From: Parasponia andersonii
Taxonomy: Eukaryota > Streptophyta > Magnoliopsida > Rosales > Cannabaceae
Reading direction: 5' to 3'
Length of the DNA: 64,000 bases
Assembly (NCBI GenBank): GCA_002914805.1
Contig: JXTB01000100.1
Coordinates: 3,412 to 67,411, forward strand
Shown: in pieces, positions 1-11,689 of the stretch
How positions within the stretch are numbered: the stretch's first letter is position 1
Layout: each line of letters begins with the position of its first letter
The notes under the pieces: model-generated
Told to the model about the DNA's origin: nothing
Seen by the model: only the letters and a program-made list of their open reading frames with translations
Database searches by the model: none
Program-made: the position numbers and the translations under genes

Positions 1-189
1 CAGGTTAAGATGCGGGTTGTCCTCACGCAGTTGGATTTAGATGATACACTGTGAGGGATTAATGCGATGCCTTCATCATTATCAATGGAAGAAAAGTAGC
101 GAAGGGATCGAAAAGCCCTATCTCAGATTCAACTGCATCTATCGAATTAGATATTACAAGACATTCTAAATGAGAAAACTGCCACGACT

Positions 190-1109
190 TTGTGGTTGAA
201 ATTAGAGCAGCTGTGCATGACGAAAAGTCTAACCAACAAGCTGTATCAGAAGCAGCGACTGTATGCTCATCGTATGGCAAAAGGTACGTCTCTAGAAGAG
301 CACAAAAACGTCTTTAAGGAAATTGTTTCTGATCTGGAAACTTTGGAGGTTAAATATGAGTCTAAAGATTTAACGCTAATTTTGCTATGTTCGTTGCCCC
401 CTTCATATACGCCTTTTAGAGATACTATTTTGTATAGTCGTGAATCCCTTACTCTGAGCGTGGCTTATGATTCTCTGCTCTCTAAGAAGAAGATGAATCA
501 GATTGTTACAGGGACTGAGACTCAGGCAGAGGGTCTCATTGCTAGAGGTAGAACACAAGAGAGGAATTCTGGGAGTGATAATAGAGGTAAATCGAAATCT
601 AGAAATAAAAGTAAAACTTGCAATTATTACAAGAAAGCCACATCAAATCTGAATGCTATAAGCTTCAGAACAAGAATAAGAAGGCTGCTCCTAATCATAA
701 GGGAAAACAAACTGAAAATACTAGTGAAGCCAGTGTTGCTAAAGATGATATCAGTGATGGAGAACTCTTAGTTGTTTCTGATGGCGACTCCAAACCATGT
801 GATGACTGGATTCTAGATTCTGGTTGCACGTTTCATATGTATCCTAATAGGGACTGGTTTTCGACATATGAAACAGTAGCCAAAGGTGTTGTGTTGATGG
901 GAAATAATGCGCCTTGTAAAGTTACTAATATTGGAATAATCAAAATTAAGATGTTTGATGGAATTGTCAAGACTCTCGGTGGTGTGAGACATGTTCCTGA
1001 TTTAAAGAGAAATCTAATTTCTTTGAGTACTCTTGATTCAAAAGGGTACAGGTACACTGGTGAAGGTGGAGTTCTGAAGGTTTCCAGAGGACCTCTTGTC
1101 GTGATGTAG
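190..1109 (+). pseudogene. Copia gag and protease region (fossil)
   Basis: The first part is a Copia gag: it contains LTLILLCSLPPSY, a form of the common LL.SLP..Y gag motif, followed by a basic tail rich in Arg, Lys and Ser and a degraded CCHC knuckle (CNYYKK). From about 800 the aspartic protease follows with the D-S-G active-site triad in [11 protein letters not shown], then the stretch around [15 protein letters not shown] that leads into the GAG-pre-integrase domain. Family assignment is firm. The region is decayed. Confidence 0.85.
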
Positions 1110-1199
1110 GGACAGAAAAGATCTGCCAAATTATATGTCGTGTTGGGTTCTACAGTTACCAGTGAAGCAGCTATCTCTACTCCTTTGTTGTCAAATGAC

Positions 1200-2110
1200 A
1201 AAGTCACTAGACTTTGGCATATGCGTGTTGGGTATATGAGTGAGAATGGCATGACTGAATTGAGTAAAAGAGGAATTTTGATGGGCAGAGTACTAGTAAA
1301 CTGAAGTTCTGTGAGCATTGCATTTTTGGGAAGCAAAAGAGAGTCAGATTTACAAAAGGTATCCACAACACAAAGGGAATACTTGATTATATACATTCTA
1401 ATCTCTGGGGACCATCTAGGGTACCTTCTAAAGGAGGTGCTAGATATTTGCTGATGATTATCGATGATTTCTCCAGAAAGCTTTGGTTGTTTTTCTTGAA
1501 GCATAAGAATGATGTGTTACCTACATTTAAGGAGTGGAAGACTATGATCGAGAAGCAGACAGGGAAGTAGATTAAACGTCTCCGCACTGATAATGGCTTG
1601 GAGTTTTGTTCTGATGAGTTTAATGTTTTTTGTAAGTCAGAAGGAATTGTGGGGCACTTAACAGTTCACCATACTCCGCAACAAAACAGTGTGGCAAAGC
1701 GTATGAATAGGACTTTGGTGGAGAGAGTACGTTGCATACTCTCCAATGCTCGTTTACCTAAGTCTTTTTGGGCAGAAGCTGCCTCTATAGCTTGTTTTCT
1801 GATTAATCGATCTCTCTCAATTGCTATTGAGAAAAAGACTCCAGAAGAGGTATGGTCTGGTACTCCTGCTAATTATTCTTATTTAAAGATATTTGAGTGT
1901 CCTTCATATGTTCATGTTGATAATGGAAAGTTAGAATCAAGATCTATGAAGTACATCTTTCTAGGCTATAAGGCTGGTGTTAAAGGATATAAGCTATGGT
2001 ATCCAGAAACTCGGAAGATTATAATGAGTAGAGATATTATTTTTGATGAATCTACTATGCTTTGTGATTTGTCTCTTAGAGATTCTAGTAGTAAACATCA
2101 ACAAAAATAA
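1200..2110 (+). pseudogene. Copia GAG-pre-integrase and integrase (fossil)
   Basis: Codes for remains of the pre-integrase and integrase core of the Tork-like Copia. The phrase HTPQQNSVAKRMNRTL corresponds to the conserved TPQQNGVAERMNRTL around the catalytic Glu region, and FWAEAASIACFLINRS follows as in Tnt1-like integrases. The C-terminal part around FLGYKAGVKGYKLWYP is the usual Copia integrase tail. Broken copy. Confidence 0.87.
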
Positions 2111-2379
2111 AAATACTAGTGGTGCTTGAGATTGGATTAGAATCTATACTAGCATCTATATCTCAGTCAGTTTCCTCTACACCACTATCGCCACCACCAG
2201 CATCACCAAAATATTCTATTGCTAAAGACAGGCCTAAAAGAGACATTAGACCTCCACAAAGATATGCTGAGGCCGATCTGGTTGCCTATGCTTTGAATAT
2301 GGTTGAAGGTATAGATTCTAGTGAAGAACCTTCTACCTATGCAGAGGCAGTTAGTTGTGATGACTCTGACAAATAGATG

Positions 2380-3342
2380 AATGCCATGCAAGAGAAGATG
2401 GAATCACTTTATAAGAATGGTACATAGGACTTGGTGAAACTACCTAAAGATAAGAAAGTTGTTCGCTGCAAATGGGTCTACAAAAGGAAAGAATGAATAC
2501 CATGAATTGAAGAATCCCGATATAAGGCGAGACTAGTTGCAAAGGGCTACAGTCAGGTTTCAGGTATAAACTTTACAGATGTGTTTTCTTCAGTTGTAAA
2601 GCATAGTTCAATTCGAGCTTTACTTGGTATTGTGGCTATACATGATCTTGAGCTTGAGTAGTTAGATGTGAAGACAGCATTCTTACATGGAGAACTTGAA
2701 GAAAACATCTACATGGAATAGCTAGAGGATTTTGTTGATTCAGGAAAGGAGGACTATGTGTGCTTATTGAAGAAGTCTCTGTATGGCCTAAAATAGTCAC
2801 CCAGACAGTTGTATAAGAGGTTTGATTCATTTATGACCACTCATGATTTTAAGAGAAGCAGCTATGATAGTTGTGTCTACTTTAAGGAGTGTTGATGGGT
2901 CTTTTATGTATCTACTCTTATACGTCGATGACATGTTGATAACAGCCAAGGATAAAAAAGAGATTAGAAAGGTCAAAAACCAGCTTAGTAAGGAGTTTGA
3001 GATAAAGATTTAGGAGCAGCAAAGAAGATACTTGGAATGGAGATTCTGAGAAATAGAAAGGTAGGTAAATTTTACCTAAGTCAAAAAGGGTATATTGAGA
3101 AAGTTCTGTACAGATTTAATATGCAGAATGCTAAACCTGTTAGTACTCCATTAGCAACTCATTTCAGACTTTCATCTGCTTTATCTCCACAATCAGATGA
3201 TGAGATTGATTATATGTCTCGAGTTCTATATTCTAATGCAGTGGGATCTCTCATGTATGCTATGGTTTGTTCTCGTCCAGATTTGTCATATGCAGTCAGT
3301 GCTGTTAGTAGATACATGGCGAATCCTGGTAAAGAATATTAG
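2380..3342 (+). pseudogene. Copia reverse transcriptase (fossil)
   Basis: Remains of the RVT_2 reverse transcriptase. Visible blocks are the basic entry region (RCKWVYKRK), the LVAKGY block, the DVKTAFLHGELEE block and the YVDDM catalytic box at 2931-2945. The C-terminal part contains YAVSAVSRYMANP, the usual bridge to RNase H. Decayed by several interruptions. Confidence 0.88.
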
Positions 3343-3393
3343 AAAGCAGTTCAGTGGATTTTTAGATACTTACATAGCTCTACTAATGCTTGT

Positions 3394-3843
3394 TTGCAAT
3401 TTGGGAGAACTAGAAGTGGAGTCGTTGGATATATTGATTCTGATTTTGCTGGAGACCTTGACAAGAGAAGATCTCTCACTGGGTACATTTTTATCATTGG
3501 TGATTGTGCTATCAGTTGGAAAACTACTTTACAGACTATAGTTGCATTGTCTACTATTGAGGCTGAATACATGGCTATTGCTGAAGCGTGTAAGGAAGCT
3601 ATTTGGTTGAAGAGACTATTTAGTGAACTCAGTAAAGACTTACAATTGATCACAATCTTTTGTAACAGTCAAAGTACTATTTTTCTCACAAAAGATCAGA
3701 TGTTTCATGAGAGGACCAAGTACATTGATGTGCGGTATCATTTTATTCATGATATTATTGCTCGAGGCGATATAATTGTGAGCAAAGTTAGTACTCATGA
3801 TAATCCTACTGATATGATGACCATTTCCTCGAGACAAGTTTAA
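3394..3843 (+). pseudogene. Copia RNase H (fossil)
   Basis: Open for about 149 codons. It begins with [19 protein letters not shown], carries [10 protein letters not shown] and [11 protein letters not shown], and ends in a degraded version of the Copia polyprotein C-terminus (PTDMMT). These are the standard RNase H landmarks of Tnt1-like elements. It lies just upstream of the polypurine tract and the 3' LTR. Confidence 0.88.
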
Positions 3844-3968
3844 GCATTTCTTAGACTTGGTTGGTGTTACTTGCTGAGTTTTGCTTTCTTTGTGGAAGAG
3901 GTGGAAAATATGTTTTTTGCCGAAGATCAGAGTTATTCCTTAATTGGAATTCGTGTCAAGGTAGAGAT

Positions 3969-4324
3969 TGTTAGAATTCGTGACCCGAATTCTATTTGCC
4001 CTTGGCCCGAAAACTTCGCAGTGTGACATATGTGACATTTTTATAATTGGGAGAAATTTTAAGATCTGTGGTAGAAGCGGAGGAATATGGACATGTTTTA
4101 TTAGGCCGTTTTATCCGTACAGTTTTCGTCCGTACACATATGTATTTTAGAGTTTTGAGATTATATATATTTCAGCTTAGTCGTGTAAAACACTACCTTC
4201 TGTACCTTATTTTTCGACATAGTGAAATTTCCTCCTCTGCCAGTGGTTTTTCCCATTTAGGGTTTTCCACTTAAATCTGTGTGTTCTTATTTTTCATCCT
4301 TTTGTCGATTATCATAACAACAAC
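3969..4324 (+). repeat. 3' LTR of the Tork-like Copia (approximate)
   Basis: The LTR starts at TGTTAGAATTC directly after the purine-rich stretch AAGGTAGAGAT, which serves as the polypurine tract. It is short (about 0.35 kb), as usual for Tork elements. The end is placed near the CATAACAAC run at about 4312-4324 by eye. The partner LTR is not in the window, so the 3' edge is uncertain by about 15 bp. Confidence 0.6.
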
Positions 4325-4782
4325 TACCATGACTAAGGGTTAAAAATATGCAAACAATAGGGTTTAATAATTGTTTTAGTGATACATACATATATTCATT
4401 GGAAATATCATGATCACATCATATACACCGCGAAAATAATAGTAAAAAGGATTATAAAACTCTGACATAAAACTATACTTTTCACAACCAAGGAACAATA
4501 TATATCAAACATAATTATCATATAGCATAAATCAAATCCATATACAAAATCCTAAAAAAATTAAATGATCTTGTGTTAAACTCTTGATGCGTATTCTTTC
4601 TTGACCTCTTATTATCTATTCTCTTATTCTTGGAAGATGAGATCAATGAGCACTAAGTTGAATTCTTGTATTGGAGAAAAATTAATAATATTTTCTTAAT
4701 TTTCTAGAACATTAGGACTTGAGATAAGAATGTAAGGTTGCAAAGAACTTTTTTTTCTCTTACTTTTACTGTAGTAGGTGTG

Positions 4783-4784
4783 AA

Positions 4785-4820
<36 letters not shown>

Positions 4821-4821
4821 A
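4783..4821. repeat. (CT)n microsatellite
   Basis: Nearly pure CT repeat with two interruptions, inside the minus-strand Copia LTR. It corresponds to the GA tract in the plus-strand copy at 44822-44845, so it belongs to the LTR family. Confidence 0.9.
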
Positions 4822-5583
4822 TGTTTCACATGTATATAAGATGCTTAAACTATTAACTCTCATCTACATATCATAATAACTCTTATTATAGTATTTATCT
4901 AAATATAATTAGTAAAGAGATTATTTTACTAAAGACCTAATATTATACTCTTAGATTAAATGTCATACTTTTATAAAGATTTGATCAACTAACCTTGACT
5001 AAACAATCTATCTATCACATTCTATAACACATTTGACATCCCCATATAATTCTATAATTGGATGAGTGAAGTTACCATAATACTCTTCCAAGATATATTT
5101 ATTTTAAGTTATCATCTTCTATCAAAGATTAATGTTATCGATAATTTTACTTCATAATGGCCATTAGAAAATAATTATTAAGTATTCACAATGTGAATAC
5201 TAAGTTCTTATATTTTATTATTAAAAGAATCTTGAAAGACCATATTACCCCTCTAGTATGTATTTATATTTGAGTTGTCATTTTCATCTAATAGATAATA
5301 ATTGAATATGATATTTATATATGTCCCAAACACAGCTTACACAAAATAAATATCAGGTGCCTGAGTCTATTATCTATGTCTTTAGAAAACCTCAAAGTGA
5401 CATTATATGTACGATGTCTAAAATCATAAAGTGCATTTTTCGTCAATTCACAAATATTATCCTCCAAGATACTGGAGTTCAAACTAAAGAAAACTAGTCC
5501 TTTAGTAAGACAAAAGGATGAAACTTATGAAAGCAAGTCTGACAATTATTAGGATTAATATAATCTTGCAATAGTACTAGGTT

Positions 5584-5636
5584 AGTGAAAATAGAATATT
5601 CAGTTACAAAGCTTAACGTTATATTCTATTTTCACT
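5584..5636. other. Perfect 16-bp stem-loop inside Copia LTR
   Basis: Arms at 5584-5599 (AGTGAAAATAGAATAT) and 5621-5636 are exact reverse complements around a 21-base loop. A hairpin sits at the same place in the other copies of this LTR family (39115, 43889, 46867) although the stem bases differ. Confidence 0.75.
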
Positions 5637-6068
5637 TAGTCCAGTTCAATATACCTATAACTTTCTTATCATACATTAGTATTTCTATATGAAGTTAGAC
5701 ACTTTAAAGATTGGATACTTCACCAATCCTGATGAAATAGACACTATACTCTATGACAAAATAAAGTATTCTATTTTTATATACAAAATATTATCTCTTT
5801 ATGTAGATATAATGAAATAAAGAACATAGTTTCCCACATGTGAATACCTCACACAAATAGTTCTTTATTACTCATTATTAGTTATGGAAACTTATTTTAG
5901 ACTTTTGTATAATAAAAAACATAAATATCATATGTATATTAACAGGACATAAATGAACAAAATTCATAATACAGAATTTATTAATATCAAATAGATAATA
6001 TTTAATTTAAGTTAAGATTGTATAAAATGTCTAACTAAAAAGTTGCTTTAAAGAGCATATTTCTAACA

Positions 6069-6725
6069 TTATTTTTAAAAGCTTAATGTTAAAAATCTAG
6101 CCATTAATGATTATTTAGAAGGTATAGGTATTGGAAGATGGAGTCGGACAAATTTCTTTGGCCTTCATTACAATATTATGTTAAGTAGTAATATAAAAAA
6201 TTTTAACAATACTAGTAGATATGCATAAAAAATATTCAATCATAACTTTTGTAAAATTTTTTATATATACACTATAAAAGTGGTTCTTTGATCAAGGAAC
6301 CATAACAAAGAAATCCAAACAGCTTTTAGCGAAAAAAATGGAAGTGAGGTGACATAAAAACATTGATTGTTCAGCTACTAAGTCATTACGAGTTTTATGT
6401 CTAGGTTGGCAACAAAGACAACTTAGTTAACTTATAGATAAAACTTGTAGTTATAAAGTTTGATCTTATAGGAATTCCATATGAACATGCATTTATATAT
6501 GCTCTTAATCGAAATATTAACTCACACCATTGTGTTTTAAGTATTAGATAATTGACGCATGATTACACTCGTATGTCGAGACTATATACCAAATTAGAAA
6601 TGAAAAAAATTAGGATATTCTAGATAACATAAGACTATGTGTGGTAGGACCTCTTCCTCATAAACTTAAGTTTGGTAAGCCAAAAATAAAATATGGACCA
6701 TCACAATGTAAGAAAAAAAGACATA
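6069..6725. other. AT-rich stretch without recognised genes
   Basis: Between the minus-strand Copia LTR and the Tat element. I see no long open frame, no inverted repeat ends and no recognisable protein similarity. It is probably decayed intergenic DNA that was the landing site of the Tat element. Confidence 0.5.
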
Positions 6726-6730
6726 ATTCT

Positions 6731-7126
6731 TGTTATTGTCAGATTTCTCTTCTCTCAATCTTCTTGGTTATTGGTAAGATGTTTCAATCGTCTATTTTGT
6801 AGCTAAGTAGACTTTGACTATATACATCAAGTTGGTAGGCTTAGGATAAGACTAATTTTAGTTAGCCCATTTTAGGTTCACTTGAATTTGAGTCCAGTTG
6901 GCTTGAATATAATTGACCCAAGTACTTTTACTCGGGTAGAATTTGGCTGACTAGATTTGTCACTAGTCTCACTCGTTCAAAAATGGTCTTACTACGATGA
7001 GGGGATAATAATGATCTTGTAAACCTACTAAGTAAGGTATTTATCCTAAATTTATAATATCTGTGATTTGGATACTAAGATCGGGTAAGAGCTTCAATTT
7101 TATTTAGTTACTTGATTTTATATTGA

Positions 7127-7158
<32 letters not shown>

Positions 7159-7388
7159 GATAATTATAAAGAGTCCAATGAGGAATAAAATACTCAATGG
7201 CAATTGCCTATAAATAACAATTGCATCTTTCAATCATAGACACTTTTAGACTGACTTGAGCGTCGGAGTCTTTTTTGGAGGAATAATCCTGAGCGTTCCA
7301 AGTGGATTCTCGCGAGATATAGGTGGTTGCAGAGTATGTGGTGATCATTGGCCTTACTAAAATTTAATTACAGATTTTTGGCTCTACA
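6731..7388 (+). repeat. 5' LTR of Tat element 1
   Basis: About 658 bp, pairing with 19547-20190. It holds a TATA box (CTATAAATA near 7208) that is kept in the other LTR, and an ATT microsatellite at about 7127-7159 that is much shorter in the 3' LTR. The LTR ends CTACA. TTTGGCATCCACC follows immediately and is the likely primer binding site. Confidence 0.87.
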
Positions 7389-7643
7389 ATTTGGCATCCA
7401 CCATAGGGCCTTGGTCATCAATTATTCAATATTCTCACTTATAATGACTAGGAATTTCATTTAATCAAAATGGCAATAGATGGAAATCCTATTAGCAGCA
7501 ACACTAGGAGTAGCGGATGCGATAATTTAGAGCATTCACTCACATAGATAGCAGTAAGATTAGAGGCTACTGAGAAATGGGTTACAAATATGATTGAAGA
7601 AAACGAATTCGTCTGTACAAAGTACCAAGCTCTAAGGTGATAA

Positions 7644-8802
7644 TTGGAAACACCTAGTTCACTTACCAACCCACAAGAACCTGGACGTGGACTAACCAAT
7701 GCGAGTATGACTAGGGCGATCTCTAATAACTTGCCTTCTCAGTCAACTCTCAGCGAAATATTTTCTTTACTCCAATTTAGTCCAATATCAAGCATGCAAC
7801 CATCAACTTCTATTAGAGGAAGTCAATTTATGACCACACCCATTGGCGAGATGCACCTAATTTATCAGACTAGATTCGGCGCGGCCAAAAACCATCCAAC
7901 TAGAGAGCGTTCAACTGAGAGACTTCCCTAACCATCTTTTAGTGAGTGTGGGGGATTATTTCAGCCAAATATATCTAATGTCATGCATTCTCTGGAGGTA
8001 GCCGCTCTTCTCCAAAGGTTGAATTGTCTAGAATCTCAAGTGAAAAAGGTGTTTGGACCCAGTAAGGAGTATGATGCCCTGGTAAATGGACTTGAAGCAT
8101 CTCCTCTCACTAGAAATATCATAGATGTAATTTCACTACCTAAGTTCACGACTCCAAAACTTCGTAATTATGATGGTATCAATAACCCTTATGAATATGT
8201 TTGTCATTTTAAGCAATTGATGCAAATGATTTCAATACCACCCAAAAAAAATAAATGCAATGAACTACAAGACTTTCACATAAAGTCTCAAGGGAACTGC
8301 TCTCAAGTGGTTGTACAAGTTGGAGCCCAAATCGGTTACCTCATATTCTGACCTCACCAGAAAATTTATAAACAACTTTGCAATTATCATGAAGTTGGGA
8401 AAGAAGACTTATGACTTGTTCAAAATTGTACAGAAGAAGGGGGAGCCACTGTAGGATTACATCAAGCGTTTGAATAAAGAGATGATTGAAATCCCAAGAT
8501 GCGATGAAGGAGTGGCAATCCAAGCATTTAGATTAGAACTCACTCAAGGGTCCAAGTTATACAAAGAATTGACAACCAAAGAGCCACAAAGCATATATAA
8601 AGCTCTTCAACAGGATCGAGATTTCATTACCTTAGAAGAGGAAACCACTCACCAGAAAGGATACCAGATGGAACATTGTCAGAGGGATGATTCCAAGCAA
8701 TATGATAGAGTAGAGAAAAGAGGAAGAGATTCTTGGAGAGAATTTAGATTTGATAGCAGGAGAAGGAGAGATGAGCAGAGACCTAGGAGTCCGCTTCAAT
8801 AA
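7644..8802 (+). pseudogene. Tat element 1 gag region (fossil)
   Basis: Three open pieces cover the usual position of gag after the 5' LTR. The middle piece has LPKFTTPKLRNYDGINNPYE, matching the start of the plant Gypsy gag domain (P.F..P....Y.G..DP..H). The last piece ends in an Arg/Asp/Glu-rich tail of the kind that precedes the zinc knuckle. Decayed. Confidence 0.75.
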
Positions 8803-9123
8803 GAGCCAACACCTGCTTACCCTCTTAATATCTCTATTGTGGACTTAGTAATATGCCACCTACGTGGTCAAAATGTTGTTAATTAGCCAGAAAAATTGAG
8901 AAGCAATCATGACATGAGAGATAAAAATAAGTTTTGCGAGTTTCACGATGACTATAAGCATAAGATTTTTAAATATAGACAACTATGATTTGAGGTGATA
9001 TAGCTTCTCAAGAAAGGACGCTTAAAAGAATTCTTGACAGAATGAGGGAGAAAGATTTTAGAAGAAGAAACCAATGGAAGGGCCCGTACCATACCTCCTT
9101 TAGAAAATCATCAGGTTGTAAAC

Positions 9124-9441
9124 ATGATTTGCAGAAGTTCAATCTATAGTGAAACAACCAACTCCTCGATTAGACAACATGTAAAAAGGGCTAAAGAGAT
9201 TGTGTTGGTCACAAATGCCTCAGATTTCTTCATGGATCAGATAATCTCATTTAAGAATAGGGAAGTGTCATCACTTTCTCATCCATATGATGATGCTCTT
9301 GTAATTTCACTATATATTGGTAATTATTTCATCAAACATATTTTGGTTGATAATGATAGTTCAGTGGACATACTTTTATTTCGGCCTTATGAGACATGGG
9401 AATTGGAAAAGACCAAATTGAGAAAGTTTAAACAGTTTTAG
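9124..9441 (+). pseudogene. Tat element 1 aspartic protease (fossil)
   Basis: An open piece of about 105 codons with PYDDALVISLYIGNYFIKHI followed by LVDNDSSVDIL. This corresponds to the Tat protease segment that normally reads LVDNGSSADILF, so the active-site neighbourhood is recognisable but altered. Confidence 0.78.
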
Positions 9442-9889
9442 TTGGCTTCAATGGGCAACAAACCTCAACTATTGGGCAGATCACTTTTCCAGTTTATACA
9501 GATGTGGAAAATTATTTGACCAAGTTTCTAGTTATGGACTATCCATCTGCTTAGAATAGAATTTTGGGTTGACCATGGATTCATTCCATGAGGGCCATCC
9601 TAGCCATATTTTACCAATTGATTAGATTTCCAACTCAAAGAGGAGTTCGTGAAATAAAAAGAGACTAGGTCACCACAAATGGATATTATCAAACGACAAT
9701 GAAGAATGAAAAAGAGGCCTTATAGCAATTATAAAAAGGCAGTGAGCTTATAGTCGGACAAAAGCAGGATGGGCCAAACATAGAAGACCTTGAGGAAATT
9801 ATGATCGACCCTAACAACTCTAAGCGAACAATCCTTGTGAGCTCACTTTTGCCATCTAAAATTAGCAACTATAGTAGAGTTTCTAAAAG

Positions 9890-10640
9890 AAAATATAAGT
9901 TGCTTTGCTTGGTCTCACTCTGATATACCAGGAATAGACCTTAATATTTTGACTCATCAACTTACTGTTGATCCATATTATAAACCAATTAGATAGAAAA
10001 GGAAGAAATTTGGTGTAGAATGGAACAAAGTGGTTAATGAAAAAGTACGGAGACTACTCGAAGCTGAGTTCATTAGGGAAGTGCAATAGTTGGTTGGTAA
10101 ATGCAGTAGCTATACCAAAGAAGAATAGAAAGTGGCAAGTATGCATTGATTTCGCCGATCTAAATAAGGCTTACCCAAAAGATAGTTTCCCTTTGCCATA
10201 TATTGACTGATTAGTTGATGCTACTACAAGACACCAATTACTCAGCTTTATGGATGCTTTCTCTGACTTTAATTAGATACTAATGCACCCAACAGACCAA
10301 GAGAAAATGGCATTTACTACTAAACATGGTATGTATTGCTACAAAGTAATGCCATTCGGGTTGAAAAATGCAGGAGCAATCTACCAATGATCGGTGAAAA
10401 AGATGTTTGGATCCTTGATTGGACAAATAATGGAAGTCTACATTGATGATGAGTTGGTAAAGTCATTGAAGATAGGAGATCACACACAATATTTAAGGGA
10501 ATGTTTCAAAGTTTTAAGGTAGTATAATATAAAGTTAAATCCAACAAAATGTACATTTGGTGTTTCTTCAAGAAAGTTTCTTAGTTACTTAGTAACACAA
10601 AGAAGGATTAAGGCAAATTAGAGCATTTTTAAATATGGTA
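9890..10640 (+). pseudogene. Tat element 1 reverse transcriptase (fossil)
   Basis: Visible Gypsy reverse transcriptase blocks are: FAWSHSDIPGID before the domain, then IPKKNRKWQVCIDFADLNKA, YPKDSFPLPYID, LLSFMDAFSDFNQI, KVMPFGLKNAGA and the catalytic box VYIDDELVKS at about 10438-10467. The order and phrases are typical of Tat reverse transcriptase. The copy is interrupted repeatedly. Confidence 0.85.
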
Positions 10641-10679
10641 TCCCCAAAGAATACTAAAGAAATGCAAATAATGGTAGGA

Positions 10680-11650
10680 AAAGTAGCGGCTTTGAATTGA
10701 TTCATATCTCGCTCATCAGACAAATGTCCTTAGTTCTTTAACCTTCTCATGGGAAACAAGAAATTTGAATAGGGTATAGAGTGTGAGGATACCTTCTAAA
10801 AGTTAAAATCGTACTTGACTTCTCCACCATTATTATCAAAACCTATTGACAGTGAACTACTCTTCATCTATTTGGCAATTTTAGATTCAACAATAATTGT
10901 AGTACTCATCTGAAAAGATGAAAAAAATACAACGTCCAATATACTATATGAGTAAGACACTACTTGATGCAAAGAAAAGATATCCAATGATCGAAAAAAT
11001 GGCAGTCACCCTAATTATGGTTGCTCGAAAACTCAGAACTTGCTTTCAATGTCATCCACTTGTTGTGATAACAGCTTTTCCACTTTATATAAGCTAGAAG
11101 TTTCAGGAAGATGGATGAAGTGAGCTGTCGAATTGGGGGAGTTTGATGTAATCTATCAAAATAGAACAACTTTAAAGTCCCAAGTTTTGGTTGACTTCAT
11201 AGTAGAGTTGACTATTGGAGTAGAATTAGAATATACTCCTAAACAAGAGAATGAAGAATGGACACTTGGATTAGATGGTTCATCTAATTTGAAAGGGTAT
11301 AGTGTTGGATATTTTGACTACAATAGCAGGTGAAACATTATAGCAATCATTCTACCTTGGGTTCAAAGTATCTAATAATGAAGCTAAATATGAAGCGATG
11401 ATTGCAAGACTAAAGTTGGCTAGAGCAGTTAGGGCCAAACGCATCAGCATAACTTGCGATTCTTAACTTGTCGTGAATCAAATCAATGGAGAATTCAAAG
11501 CAAAAGATAAAAATGGTGGCATATTTGAAGATTGTAAATACATTAATATCTGAGTTTGAGCAATGCAAAATCAAATAAGTACCAAAAGGGGAGAATGTCC
11601 ATATAGATGCATTGGCAACTCTTGGTTCGACTATTGATTTTAGTAAGAAA
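10680..11650 (+). pseudogene. Tat element 1 RNase H plus second (archaeal-type) RNase H (fossil)
   Basis: The ordinary Gypsy RNase H follows reverse transcriptase, with PIYYMSKTLLDAKKRYPMIE as a landmark. From about 11133 a second RNase H begins, with WTLGLDGSSNLKG matching the archaeal-type domain seen in Tat elements (W.L.VDGSSN..G). Tandem RNases H are a known Tat feature. Broken copy. Confidence 0.8.
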
Positions 11651-11689
11651 AGAATCATCCAAGTAGAGTACTTGTTGAAGCCAAGCAGT

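Larger units (their letters stand above)
1..4324 (+). mobile_element. Ty1/Copia element, Tork (Tnt1-like), 5' end outside window
   Basis: Fossil Copia retrotransposon read left to right. The parts appear in the order expected for Copia: gag, zinc-knuckle remnant, protease, GAG-pre-integrase, integrase, reverse transcriptase, RNase H, then a 3' LTR. Integrase before reverse transcriptase is the Copia order. The protease core ([11 protein letters not shown]), the YVDDM box of reverse transcriptase at 2931-2945 and the RNase H phrase [11 protein letters not shown] match Tnt1-94-like polyproteins. The copy is broken many times (about ten or more interruptions), so it is not active. The 5' LTR lies left of the window, so LTR divergence and the target duplication cannot be read here. 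Confidence 0.9.
4345..6068 (-). repeat. Copia LTR, family 'C', minus orientation (solo or remnant)
   Basis: Read on the minus strand from 6068, this begins TGTTAGAAATATGCTC and runs parallel to the LTR sequences starting at 38732 and 46494. Shared landmarks, all in the same order, are a stem-loop at 5584-5636, a block reading CTCTTAGATTAAATGTC on the plus strand near 4951, and a CT tract at 4783-4821 that matches the GA tract at 44822-44845. Implied LTR length is about 1.72 kb. No internal coding sequence is attached on either side. The inner edge near 4345 is approximate and no clean target duplication was found. A diverged, old copy. Confidence 0.7.
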
